The notes under the pieces: model-generated | Seen by the model: only the letters and a program-made list of their open reading frames with translations | What the model was told of the DNA's origin: nothing | Databases searched by the model: none | From: Psococerastis gibbosa | Lineage: Eukaryota > Arthropoda > Insecta > Psocodea > Psocidae | DNA: 64,000 nt | Assembly (NCBI GenBank): GCA_963971405.1 | Contig: OZ020484.1 | Location: forward strand, 18,972,001 to 19,036,000 | Reading direction: 5' to 3' | In this document: in pieces, positions 1 through 54,708 of the stretch | Layout: the number at the start of each line of letters is the position of its first letter | How positions within the stretch are numbered: position 1 is the first letter of the stretch | Made by a program: the position numbers and the translations under genes

Positions 1-284
1 TGTTACACCATCATCAGACTAACAAGTTTCTACTTGACATTAAGCTCTAGACCATGGGAGGGGGGGGGCACAATAGGCCCAATAGGCTTAAGTGCACACA
101 GGTAACACCTGTACCCCAATTAATAAAAAAATAATAGTAATAAAAAAATGGGAGGGGGGAGGGGAACAGTTGCAGCCAGGTCGAGGAGTGGGGAACTGGC
201 TGCAACTGTTCCCCTCCCCCCTCCCATGGTTTAGAGCTTAATGTCAAGTAGAAACTTGTTAGTCTGATGATGGTGTAACACCGA
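1..284. repeat. Nested palindrome interrupted by a LINE tail
   Basis: The outer arms 1-65 and 219-284 are near-perfect inverted repeats (TGTTACACCATCATCAGACT at both tips). An inner hairpin, 148-226, has arms ATGGGAGGGGGGAGGGGAAC and complement. Sequence 66-147 is foreign (LINE tail, listed next). Confidence 0.85.
66..147 (+). mobile_element. 5'-truncated LINE insertion (3' UTR tail only)
   Basis: The stretch GCACAATAGGCC...CACCTGTACCCCAATTAATA matches the 3' end of the minus-strand LINE fragment at 49073-49150. It ends in an A-rich tail (AATAATAGTAATAAAAAAA). It is flanked by a direct repeat ATGGGAGGGGGG at 54-65 and 148-159, a target-site duplication of about 12 bases. This is the signature of target-primed reverse transcription with extreme 5' truncation. 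Confidence 0.8.
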
Positions 285-296
285 AACAGCTGTAAC

Positions 297-425
297 TGAT
301 TTTTAATTTTTTAACTTTTAACAATATACATGTTTTTTGTGGAAATTGTGCAAATTTGTTTGATTTTAATAGTTTACACATAATGTTTCGTTTCCACGAA
401 GTCACGAGAGAAACCCTATATTGGG
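297..425 (-). repeat. Interspersed repeat, copy 1
   Basis: The reverse complement matches 20933-21020 (AGGGTTTCTCTCGTGACTTC, GTGGAAACGAAACAT, TGCACAATTTCCACAAAAA). It adjoins the palindrome at 1-284 and probably belongs to the same composite element. Confidence 0.6.
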
Positions 426-844
426 CTCGTGATAGTCCCTAAATGGGGTACTAACAAGGTAGATAAAGAAAGGCACAAAACAGTCAGCAATATAAATGTA
501 TTCTACTTTAACTCCCGTAAGTAAAGTTATATTCATTGGGGTTTTAGAATCATTTAATCTTATATAAGGATAATGTATTCTTTAAACGCCACGATAGGCT
601 AAGCTGGAGTTGACTTATTATTAAATTTAAAATTACGAAGTATGTTATTTTACCGGAAATATGTTGATGACCACAGAAAACGAACATTTATTTTGGACAG
701 TTAGGTCTATTGAATATATAGTATAGTCGTTATAAACTCCAACCGCCTGGGTGTGACGTTTAGACTTCTCTACTTCTTCCTTCAAAATACGAATTACGTT
801 CCGTTGAATAGTAAGTATAAATTATGTTTTTGTTTGGGTCATAG

Positions 845-2554
<1,710 letters not shown>

Positions 2555-2930
2555 AGGAAATATCGTGCTACGCTGGGCGTAGTAGTAGTATTGCACTTGC
2601 CCCAGCCATTAATGGGGTCATCCGATGTATTGTACATAAGTGTTGAAAAGCTTATTCCTCCATATGTTTGGTTAATTGACGGCAGGCTACGCAAAATAAA
2701 ACATTGTAAGCTTATTTAGCCTGCCTTCCGTGCCAAGGCTTTGATGAACCAATTCGCGCAAGGCTTGCAATTCCTCAATAGTGCTGTAGCGCCGGTCGGA
2801 ATGGATCAAATGCACTCTTGTCTCTGTAAATAATCCGTTAGACTGTCGAATTGCGTTTATAGTTTATGTTTGTACAGTAGGCAATCGCCGATGCAATGAC
2901 TCTATCTTTATGGTAAAATAAAACGCACAC
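2555..2930 (+). other. Probable 3' UTR of the PKC gene
   Basis: Directly follows the PKC stop. AATAAA hexamers lie at 2695-2700 and 2917-2922 and are candidate polyadenylation signals. The first sits in the loop of an imperfect hairpin whose arms include GGCAGGCTA and TAGCCTGCC (about 2681-2725). Which signal is used cannot be read from the sequence. Confidence 0.45.
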
Positions 2931-5900
2931 AAGCTAGTGTAACTATTTCGCTATTGACAAGTATCTAAGTCAGTTTGAAATAAATTAATGTAGTATTTTG
3001 AATGTACAGTAAGCTGTTCGTATCGTAGGTTAAGGCATTGATGGTGCTCCAGATAGAGTCAGTGAGCAGTGTATTTGTATTATTTAATTTGGCTGCGGGT
3101 ATTAGCCCCTTCGGGACAAGCTGCATCGTATGTTAGGTGGCGTGTACCCGGCACCTAAATTTTCTCTGTTGGTACGCCGGTGTTTCTGCTGTGCTTTAAC
3201 ATGTTAACTAATGAAACACTAGCTGTTCATTGTATCACATTTATCATAATATATTTTAATCTAGTCACAAAGTTACCAAATGACGTAAGAAGCCAAATAA
3301 GTAGTTTAGCGGCCCCAAACCACCCAAGCAACCCTTGATTTCGCTCTTTTTATGCACAGTTATCCTTGGTGGGTGGTTATACTACATTATGAAGCTTTTT
3401 CGACTCTGTCAGGTTAATTTTCTTTTATATTCTTTTAAGTTATTTATTTTAGTAAGTTAAGCTCCCCTTTTTTATAATTTACTGTTTGTATTACATAATT
3501 AGTATTAATGAATTGATTAAGTTATCAATGCCTGCAGTATTAGAAAGCAGTGCAAATTGTTGCTAGTCTGCTGTAGAGTAACTGTAGTCCTATTGAATGA
3601 ATGATACGATGACTCTTGTTTTAACTCAAATGGTGCGGATCTGTTAATTTCAGTGTTTTTCCCCTTAAATGTAAGCAGAACAAAGCGTTATCTTCCACTT
3701 GTTAGTAGTTGTCAAGTTTAGTGATGTGATATCGAAAAAATGGTGTTTTTAGTTGTGAGTAAAATCTAACGTTAATTACTAGCGAGCCCACCGTAATTGA
3801 CTATTTGAAACACTTCTGTGTAGAAAGTTTTAAGCTTGTGAATATTTTTTAAGTACCTAACTTATTTTTGTGAAGTTGTTTGGCTCAGGTGATGTGTATT
3901 TAGCACTTTACAGCCGTTGGATAGTATTATTTACTGTATTTTACACATTTAGTTTTATCATAATTCATTGTAAGATAAGTATTCTTTGAACTTGCTAGGC
4001 CTACCGTGATTAACTTCTATCTCCTCTATTTCATTTTTAGTTGAAAATGAGGTGCATTTCTTTTATTGCCTTTTGTCGTTTATGAATATATTTGTTAAAA
4101 CGTTTTCCATTTTTTTACTTCAATAATTATCCTTGAAGATGTAAACATAAAGATTAGAATTTCAAACCTATAAAGGAAATACACCTGAAGCTAAATGTTA
4201 GAATGATGTGGCTGTCTTTCCTCATTGAAATTGTTGCTGGCAATGATTTTTTTCCCTATACTTAATTTATAGTTTGTTCTCAGAGTATAGAAATTGTTTA
4301 CGCTATGTTTGTTGTTCACTTTAGCACATTTACAAATGATAACACATATCTTGCGCTCTAGGATTTTTATTTATTTTATTTGGTAGGCTATCATTGTGTC
4401 AAAATACATTTATTTGGGATAGAAGGTGAGTAGTTGCTATCTTGACATCCACATGGGTAATAAGGTATAGAATATAGTTGAAATCACTATTTTTGGTATT
4501 ATGGCAAACTTGAAAGGCACACTAAATGTAACTTGGTAATCAGATACTATCCATTAGTGGTAATTTTAGATTCCCTACTTGTGTTTCAATAATTAAGAAC
4601 ATATAATTAGTTAGTTAATTATGGGAGTGGAAAGATCTCTATAATTATGTCATTTTTCATGTTCGCGGAGTTCAAAATAGAATGCACTGCTTTCTAACAG
4701 TCCAATTAAACAAGACAGTCTAAAACTGGCTTCGCTTTTGTAAGGGATAGTTCTAATGGCTAAAGACTAAAATTTATTTGTAGGCATTAAAATTCAGTGC
4801 CAACCAAAGTTTTTTTTTAATACGGTAGGTTCCTTGCATTCCCAAACCGTTCTACCTACCTTTAAGGGAGAGAGGTCAATGGTCCAAGAGGTAAAGCAGT
4901 GGTGGTCTTTAGTGGTTCAGAAATATCTGAAAGGTATGTTATTTTCTGCATCATCCCAAATAAAGCAGGGGTCAAGAAAGAGGATCTATCAGATCCCTGG
5001 CCTAAACTTGATGAATCAGTAGAATCCGGGATGATTGACTGTGGTCGTTCTGAAAGCGTAGCTTTCAGATACAATCTTAGTAGGCTACCCAGTTCCACTG
5101 AATACCTATGACGGCGAAACGTTTGGAAGTACGGTACGCTTTCAAAACGACTGGCCTATCATCCTGGATTCTACTGATTCGTCACAATGCATTTAAATGT
5201 AAATTAATACTTAATGCCAAACTGGAGGCTTGTGACCTTGAACGTTGAATACATAGAAATATAATAGAACTGGAGCGGCGGGAGCCATAATAGGCCTTAC
5301 GAGTCACCCGTTAACCATAAGTACCAACACAAAAAATATCGGAGTCTTACACATTGCAGCATAGAAAAGCGGAAACGTGGACCCAGTCAAAAACTCTGTA
5401 GTTTAGTAGTTAGCTGGTGCAGGCTACACTAGCAGCCATATTGATAACGGTCTCCAGCCGCGGGATCGTTGAATATCCATTTTATAAACAAAGCCCCGCG
5501 TCTCGTACCTGTTCCGTATTTGACTTGTATTATTTCAAATAATTGCAGTTTTATCTATTTCTGGCGCTTTACTGTCAAATTAAGTGTTGAGCTTCTGACT
5601 GAAGTGCATTTCATTACAAAAGTTGGAGGTTTTTCTTCCCTGTGGGGCACGTAAAAATGTTCTATAAGGTATGTTTTTAATTGCTTCATGCACAAATTGT
5701 AGACCTAATGTAATTGTAATTTTTGGTTCAGTCAATAGTGTAAGCATGTCTACGCGTATACTACACCCTTCTATAGATTTTTACTATACCCCTGCGGTTT
5801 AAAACATATATTACGAACCCCCTGCAAAGATATTTCCAGGCCAGTCACGTGACCCCCTCCGGTTTGGCCTTAAGTTGGTAACCTACCTATTTGATAGCAT

Positions 5901-6594
5901 CGTTGTTTTACGCGTTTATACACTGTTGTCATCGTAGGATGATCAGATTCCGTATTAACAAATTAACTGGCTAGGCATAGCCGTCTAACGTAAACTGCAT
6001 ATACATCAATCTCAATGTTATTAGCGAGAGGCTAGCACGAAATCATTAGGTAACGGTATGTAGTAGGACAATAAAATATAGTCCGGTAAGCTAAAGGAAT
6101 ATTACAAAAGCTTGACGAGCGCGATAAAGAAGCGGTACGAGTCAACTCGTACATGCTTTCCTATTTATCTACCTATTATTGTAGGGGTGTAATAACGAAA
6201 GCTTTTACGGCCGGAGTGTCATAAGGGGACAGATGAGCCCGGATTCTTCTGTCGCCTTATTGTAGGGGTAGTTCCTTGTAGTATAAAACGTTTTTCACCC
6301 CACAGAATGCACATCAAGTACATTTTATATTTCAATGGTTGGCGGAGGTACCGTACACACGCTGTTTTTTTTTTCTATTTCTCCATTTTATCTTTTCCCT
6401 TTTCGTACCGAGATATATGAGAAGTTCCATGGTAAATAGGGCTAAATTTCGGTTGTCTCGACTTTCCCTATCCCAGAGCACTGAATAATTGATCGATAGG
6501 ACGGTTACATCGTCTGGAAAATAAAACAACACAGTAATTTTAAATTTAAGCGCCAATTACGAGCCTGTTGTTCAGCGCCCATTCGGTGTTTTTG
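2931..6594. other. Intergenic region between PKC and myosin genes
   Basis: No coding exon recognised on either strand. It is AT-rich and without long open frames of gene-like composition. The only structured sequence seen is the short inverted repeat at 5012-5184, listed separately. Confidence 0.5.
5012..5184. repeat. Short inverted-repeat element (MITE-like)
   Basis: Ends GAATCAGTAGAATCCGGGAT and complement (ATCCTGGATTCTACTGATTC). Related copies are at 14001-14091 and 18170-18235. Confidence 0.55.
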
Positions 6595-6794
6595 AGAACT
6601 AGTCGGAGTTGGCATTGCGCATGAGATCACCGGCGGGCGGCGACATCTACCGCTGATTCCAGGCTGTTTTTCCAGTTGGTTTCCAGCTGATCTTCGGCGT
6701 GTTGGGGTTTTTTTGTTTTTAGTGAGTGATAATGTGCATATTAAACGCTAGCATGTGTGATTGACTGAGCTGTCGTCTGCGAATAATCCTAGTT
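6595..6794 (+). promoter_or_regulatory. Candidate promoter / 5' UTR of the myosin gene
   Basis: A locally GC- and CpG-rich patch (about 6610-6665, containing CACCGGCGGGCGGCGACAT) stands out from AT-rich surroundings just upstream of the proposed start ATG at 6795. An in-frame TGA at 6762-6764 precedes that ATG without another ATG between them. This suits a transcription start region and 5' UTR, but no TATA box or initiator was identified with confidence. Confidence 0.35.
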
Positions 6795-48847
<42,053 letters not shown>

Positions 48848-49072
48848 GATACACCTATGCACTGCGTTCGTAGTGCCGGTATGTATTTGATGCTTATTTA
48901 GCAACACTTTGCCTGGAAAGAAACCTATTTTGAATAATACGTACGATAAATCCTGGTTCTCCCTTGTGTTATTGACACTCTAGCAAACTTACAGTTACCC
49001 TTTATTACAGTAAGACTTTGTGAGATTTACATTTTGTGTTGTCAACATTTTTTATTCCTATAAGGGTTACAC

Positions 49073-49762
49073 TTTTTTTTTTTTTATTAAATTGGGGTAC
49101 AGGTGTTACCTGTGTGCACTCAAGCTTATTGGCCTATTGTGCCCCCCACAACAAAGTATCTACATCACTTTCTCGAGGCCTATCTCCCTCAGGAGAGCCA
49201 GGATCTTGAGGGGATTCAGAAGCGGTAGGTCTTTTACTTGTAACTGCAAGCTTCCCGAACATGCTGCTCTTCTTCGTGCGATTGCATCGCATCGCAGGTA
49301 GCCGCACCTTCATTACAGAATCTGCAAGACTACAGGTATAGTTGTCTCCCCAAGAGACTCCAGATATTTAACCCCAGAACCAAAGACGCCAAGGCCTGTT
49401 CTTGGTTTTGTACTTCCTAGCCTAGAGCCATCAGTAAACCACTTGATTGTGTGACTATTGAGAATTCCTGCTGATTCGCAGCATTCATTCATTGTCCCTA
49501 ATATAGTTTCGAATTCCCTACTAAAACAGTATTTTGGATGGATTCTATCGCTTGGCATATCCAGGCAGTGGTCAGACGTAGTCAGAGAGGCTGAGTCTCT
49601 CTTAATTGCCCTTCCACTCCTAATAATGCCATTTCGGCTGAAGTTTCCACTGCAACATGGAGGGGTGGGAAGTCCAGTACTATCTCCATTGCTGCAGTGG
49701 GACAGGATTTCATAGCCCCTGTAAAGCATCATGTTAGAATACGGGCTTCCGAATGTAGCCAT
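49073..49762 (-). mobile_element. LINE 3' fragment: RNase H region, ORF2 end and 3' UTR
   Basis: The minus-strand frame 49762-49313 has the RNase H1-like motif IKWFTDGSRLGSTKPRTGLG, typical of I/Jockey/R1-group LINEs. Farther on, DLPLLNPLKILALLREIG resembles the extreme C terminus of ORF2. The 3' UTR (complement of 49140-49075) ends in AATTTAATAAAAAAAA. The two coding parts are closer than in an intact element, so the copy is internally deleted. Its tail is the same as the insertion at 66-147. Confidence 0.7.
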
Positions 49763-51888
49763 AATTTAGATTATTCAGAGAAAAATTCTCATGTGGTTTG
49801 ATTTTGCCGTGTCCATGAAGCCATGGCCAATGGTATGGTTACAGCAGGAAAAGACAGGCTGCAAGGATTACACTTAGGAAGGGAATTTAGAAATAAACCG
49901 TGGCACTACAACCCATCGTGGGTTTAGGTTAGTGGACTTTCTTTATCACTGCAGTTTTTGGGATGTTGTGGTCAGCACATGCAACAAGGTTCCAAGTAAG
50001 GTATGGAGGACCTAGGTCCGTCGCTAAATTTTTCCTTCCATTACGAGTCTCCCACCTCGATCTTCTGGGTCCAGTTCTCAAGCAACTAGACTATGCCGTT
50101 ATTGTTGGTAAGCCTATGCAATTAATCTTTTTAAAGAATGAAAATGAAAAACTTTCTCATTCGGTTTGTTCATCTTTTACAATTTAGGTTTTTGTTTTAT
50201 AGTTTGATGTCAACCTCAGTCTAGTATTAATAATGAATTACGACCGTCGTCACCGAAGGTACTCGTGAAAATGGTTTGCTCCAAACACCACGTTAGTATG
50301 AAGGGAGTAGCAGCCATGTGTTCAGACCCCGGTACGCATCGCAAACGTCACGGCGGTCCATAAACTAGCCAATTTTCTTAGTATTATATTACAATTGTTC
50401 AGTCATCAGTATTATTATGGCAAGGATTGTAAAATTATCAGACTGTTAACGTGTTTCGTTACAAAACTAATTTAAGAAAAGAACAGATCTGCCTTGTAAG
50501 AGCTGTTTGAGACTATGCGTTTCTATTTTTTCCATGATAAAGTACACGGTAAATTAATTCACTCTATGGAATTTATTTATTTATTTTATTTTGGTTATTT
50601 GAGAACAGTGTTTTAGTTTAAATTCAGTCATCCAATTCATTCCAACCTTTATCGTAATATTTATAATACCGTACTGTCATAATAATTATGTAGCAATGGA
50701 TAGGCCTAACATTGTTAAAATTGAGTGATTAATGGACTACTTTCCTATAGAAATCGATACATAAAGGATGTCAAATCCCAATGTTTGATTTGTGGGGTAT
50801 AGTTGGACCCATGTGCTCATTAGAGCATTAAGAGCAGACTTGACGCCTCACTACATAATTCGGATGAGTGCGACCCCAGGAGCTGGACTATCTAAGTACC
50901 TCCTCCTTCTTTCGTACAAAACCCTCTCGGGTGGCTATTTTTGTTTGACACGGTCGATCCGGCTCTGGCTGGTCAGGGACTCTAATCTTTGTATTGTATT
51001 GTATTGGTTGCGCATCTGCATTTTCCTATATGAAAGTCATCCATTGAATCTGCTATGTGGAAATGTACAAAAAACCCGCTTTCCTAGTTCTGTATACAGA
51101 AAAGTAAACTGTCCACAGTTGTTTACTATGGAAGAAAATAGGCTATTATGTTGGGGCGATGATTTCATGAGTCCTGCAAGTTGTAGTATTTAGTATTGCC
51201 ATATTGGTTCTTATATTATACAATAATGTACAGTCTAATTATTACAATAAATTCAAGTATAAGATATGCCCTATCTTACTTACAAAAGTAAAATCAATGC
51301 CGGATATGGCATAACTATGGTACTGACAGAACAAAATGCGAAATCCACTAATAATTCATCTTAAATCTTGGCAATTTAATTTTTTCGTTTGGATTTGTTA
51401 GGACAAAATTAATTAAAAAATAATAATACGATATGCTCAGTCGGTTGCATTTATATGATTCAAGGGGCTTACCTTCTCCAGGGACTGTAAGAAAAAAGAA
51501 AATTGTCTTTTTTCCCACTTGTTATCGATTTGTCGGCATATTATTGGTCACTGTAAAAAAAAACAAATGTTGCCGTTTAACTATTTATATCATGGATTCT
51601 ACGGTTCTTATGGTTGTGTGAGAATTTTGAGAATTCTATCATTGTGCCCCATATCAAATGCTGAAAAAGACATCACGTAATTTAATTCGATTGTTAGTTT
51701 TTTGCTAATTTTCCCTGCATTTATGAGTAACTCAATGAAGCGAATGATGCACTTTTACCCCGGTGCTTTTAAAACGCTTTAATATTTACTTATTTGTAGT
51801 GTAACCACTATGACCAGAGTTTAGCCTAAGTTTGATAGCTACATTCAATTTACTTGCAATTAAGAGACAATCGATCTGTTTTTTCTTA

Positions 51889-52277
51889 GGCGGGGTTTCC
51901 ACCAACCTGCTAGTGCTAAATACAAATACGGTGACGTGGTAACAGACATTCAAGACTTAGGCGGGGTTTCCACCGACCTCTCATTGCAGAATGCACATGA
52001 CATTGACGGAAATGTTTGTTTTACTCTATGCCATGGTTAAAATTGATCAATGATCATAGAGTAAAATCACAAACAAACAAATTAAAAAATGGCGTCATGG
52101 GATATGTTAAGTACAAACATTTTAATAGATTTCTATAAAAAGAAAAATTCAAATTTCCGTCAATGTCATTTGCATTCTGCAATGAGAGGTCGTCGGAAAC
52201 CCCGCCTAAGTCTTGAATGTCTGTTACCACGTCACCGTATTTGTATTTAGCACTAGCAGGTCGGTGGAAACCGCGCC
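51889..52277. mobile_element. Hairpin MITE, TTA target duplication
   Basis: Starts GGCGGGGTTTCCACCAACCT and ends with the matching complement, flanked by TTA at 51886-51888 and 52278-52280. It carries the AAAATTGATCAATGATCATA centre seen in the 15178 and 28611 members. Confidence 0.85.
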
Positions 52278-53890
52278 TTAGCATAACGCAATTTCGCAGG
52301 AAATATTCTTTGTAGAGCTATACAAAATGTAACATCATTTCGAAAAATGTTCCACTACATTTTGATGTGTGAGTGTGTAGCCATCACTAACAGTTTTTGA
52401 CTTCGTCGACCTCAGTGTCCGTTATTGTTTACAAGTAAAGTTCAATAATTGGGACTGATCGATGTTACTGACGACTACTCATCACACTCTATATCTAAAT
52501 GTAGAGGAACATTTATTCTAAAGGATGTGATATTGATATACAATAGTCCTATATCCTTGTGAAATTGGAATTTTTCATACCCGTAACGTTATTCCCCTCC
52601 GGTTGTCTCTTAAATTAACCTAGTTTTTTTATAATTAAAATATTATTGATTCACATCCAATCATAGCGAGTAGTCGAGTACATAACTTACTCATCATTAA
52701 TTTATTGATAAAAAATTAGTATTTTTTTATTATTTATTTACAAGTCATTGCTGATGAAGTTTTTGATAATTATCATTGATCTGAACTTGGATTAACGTAG
52801 ATCATATTCAATATTGTAAGTTATACAGTTATCTTTTCCACCAAGCAGGAAACCTATTTTAATATCAGTTCTCCTCAGTCCTTAGTGAGTATATAAGTAA
52901 ATTTCAGTACTGTAACACTTATGAACTGCATGGGTCCACACATGTTACTTCTAAGTAGGCCCAGTAAACACCATAACTATTATTTATTCTATGCATCTCA
53001 TTTTAACCCCATGCAAATAAGCTAAAGTAAGACAAAGCTGATGCTGTGATGCTAAATTGATCTCTTTTATTCGTAAAGAAAGTTCTCAGCCAAGCCAATC
53101 ATTTTTAATAATAATTTATAATGTTTTAAACTATTGTGCGACCAAACGTGCATCGTCTTTTGTAAATATTTTTAAGTTATACAATCGAGCATGCTCGTAT
53201 TATGGAGTAGGATTCTAATCGACCCTATTTCCTATTTCATGTTGGCTTCCGTGGAGATTGATAGAAATACACTGCGGTACATTCATATTTGTTACCATTC
53301 ATCAGTGAAAATGTGCTATGTCATGTATTACATTTATGAGCTGAAAATATTGAATGTTCTATTATTTATTGATAGTATACATAGTAAATGCCAAGTCTGT
53401 CGTAAACAGGCTAGGTGTATGCATCCGCAGCACATGCAATGTAGCTGCAAAAAGTAATTTCCTAGTGTAAGTAGGTGGTTCTCGCCATAAGCCCAATACT
53501 TCAATTTAAAGCTATTTAGATTGCGAGTTAAGTGCGCAAACCTTACTGCGCTGGTGTTGTACTTTAGGATATTGGAGTCTGGAGATATTTTGAGAATGGT
53601 TGAGCCAACGCTCATATTCTACCAGTGTACCTACTTGCGCTTGGGTGGAACACAGTTATGCGTAGATGCTGTAAAACACCATGTTCGCCAGAAACTTTCG
53701 TGGTTAGGTGTTCGTTTACGTACGTATAAGCCAAATCTTACAAAGACTTAATTATGCATATTTTTATTATTAGCCTATTATTATATATTTTTAAGCTTAA
53801 AAACGATTAGCAACTGTCACGCAAAGAGGGGGAAATACTGTAAATGGGTGCAAGTTGTGTGATTAATTTCCACAGAACACCATAACATAG

Positions 53891-54041
53891 AGGTACTTTC
53901 CTGTAAGCCGTAAGGCCCGGTTTTGGCGCTGAAAGTTTTGAAGTATTGTGTCGTGGAACTGGAATAAAATTGTCGTGGTAGAAGTGTAACCAAAAGCTAA
54001 CATTTTATCGGCATCGTCTGCTTTTTAAAATCTGAAATCAA
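53891..54041 (+). other. ATPsynCF6: Candidate 5' non-coding exon of ATP synthase F6 gene
   Basis: The coding exon at 54708 is preceded by a good acceptor (TGTTGTTTCAG) just one base before the ATG, so a 5' UTR exon must lie upstream. A strong donor, GTAAGT at 54042, ends a moderately GC-richer stretch. The start of the exon is a guess. Confidence 0.3.
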
Positions 54042-54708
54042 GTAAGTATATTTTATTTATTTATTATTGGGATTGAATTGGTCTAAAACTAATGTAAGAC
54101 TGTGATATATATATAGTCTAGTCGATTTTAACGTTGTTAGTTTTATCAGGATGAGCTTGCTTAAATCTGCAATTACATATGCAGTGGCCCTGTATGTACG
54201 CATAACATGATTTCTATTATCGACACCCAGTGGTGGCCGTAGCCACTAGTGCACACTGCACAGGCAACTGCTACTGAAGCTGGTTTAAAAGGGCAAATTA
54301 GTTTTATAATGATGCTTTTATTATTGAAGGCCATGCAACCTGTATTGGCTGTCAATGATCGATCGATTGATTGATGTCGGAACGTTTTAAACGGAGTGAA
54401 TCAACCATGCCTATTATATTCTGCATTACTTGGGTTGTTTTAAATAGGTATAGGCTCCAATGTAAAGGGGTCAGGGAATTCTTAGACATGTATAACTACT
54501 CAGTGGGCTATGTTTTCATATGCTTCTCAATGGAAAAAGGATTGCGAGTTCCCCGGAATGTTTCGTTATATATTTACAATATCTTACATTTTGGCAGTCA
54601 AGCTACAGCCATGCGTATTGTCATGAGCATAGACATAACAAATATGTCATTGAAGCTCCTAAGCATTTTTCCATCATATTGAATAATATTTATTGGTGTT
54701 GTTTCAGC

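Larger units (their letters stand above)
48848..53890. other. Region between myosin and ATP synthase genes
   Basis: Begins with the myosin 3' UTR of unknown length. It holds a minus-strand LINE 3' fragment (49073-49762) and a hairpin MITE (51889-52277). No coding exon was recognised in 49763-51888 or 52278-53890 on either strand. The composition is AT-rich. Confidence 0.45.
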
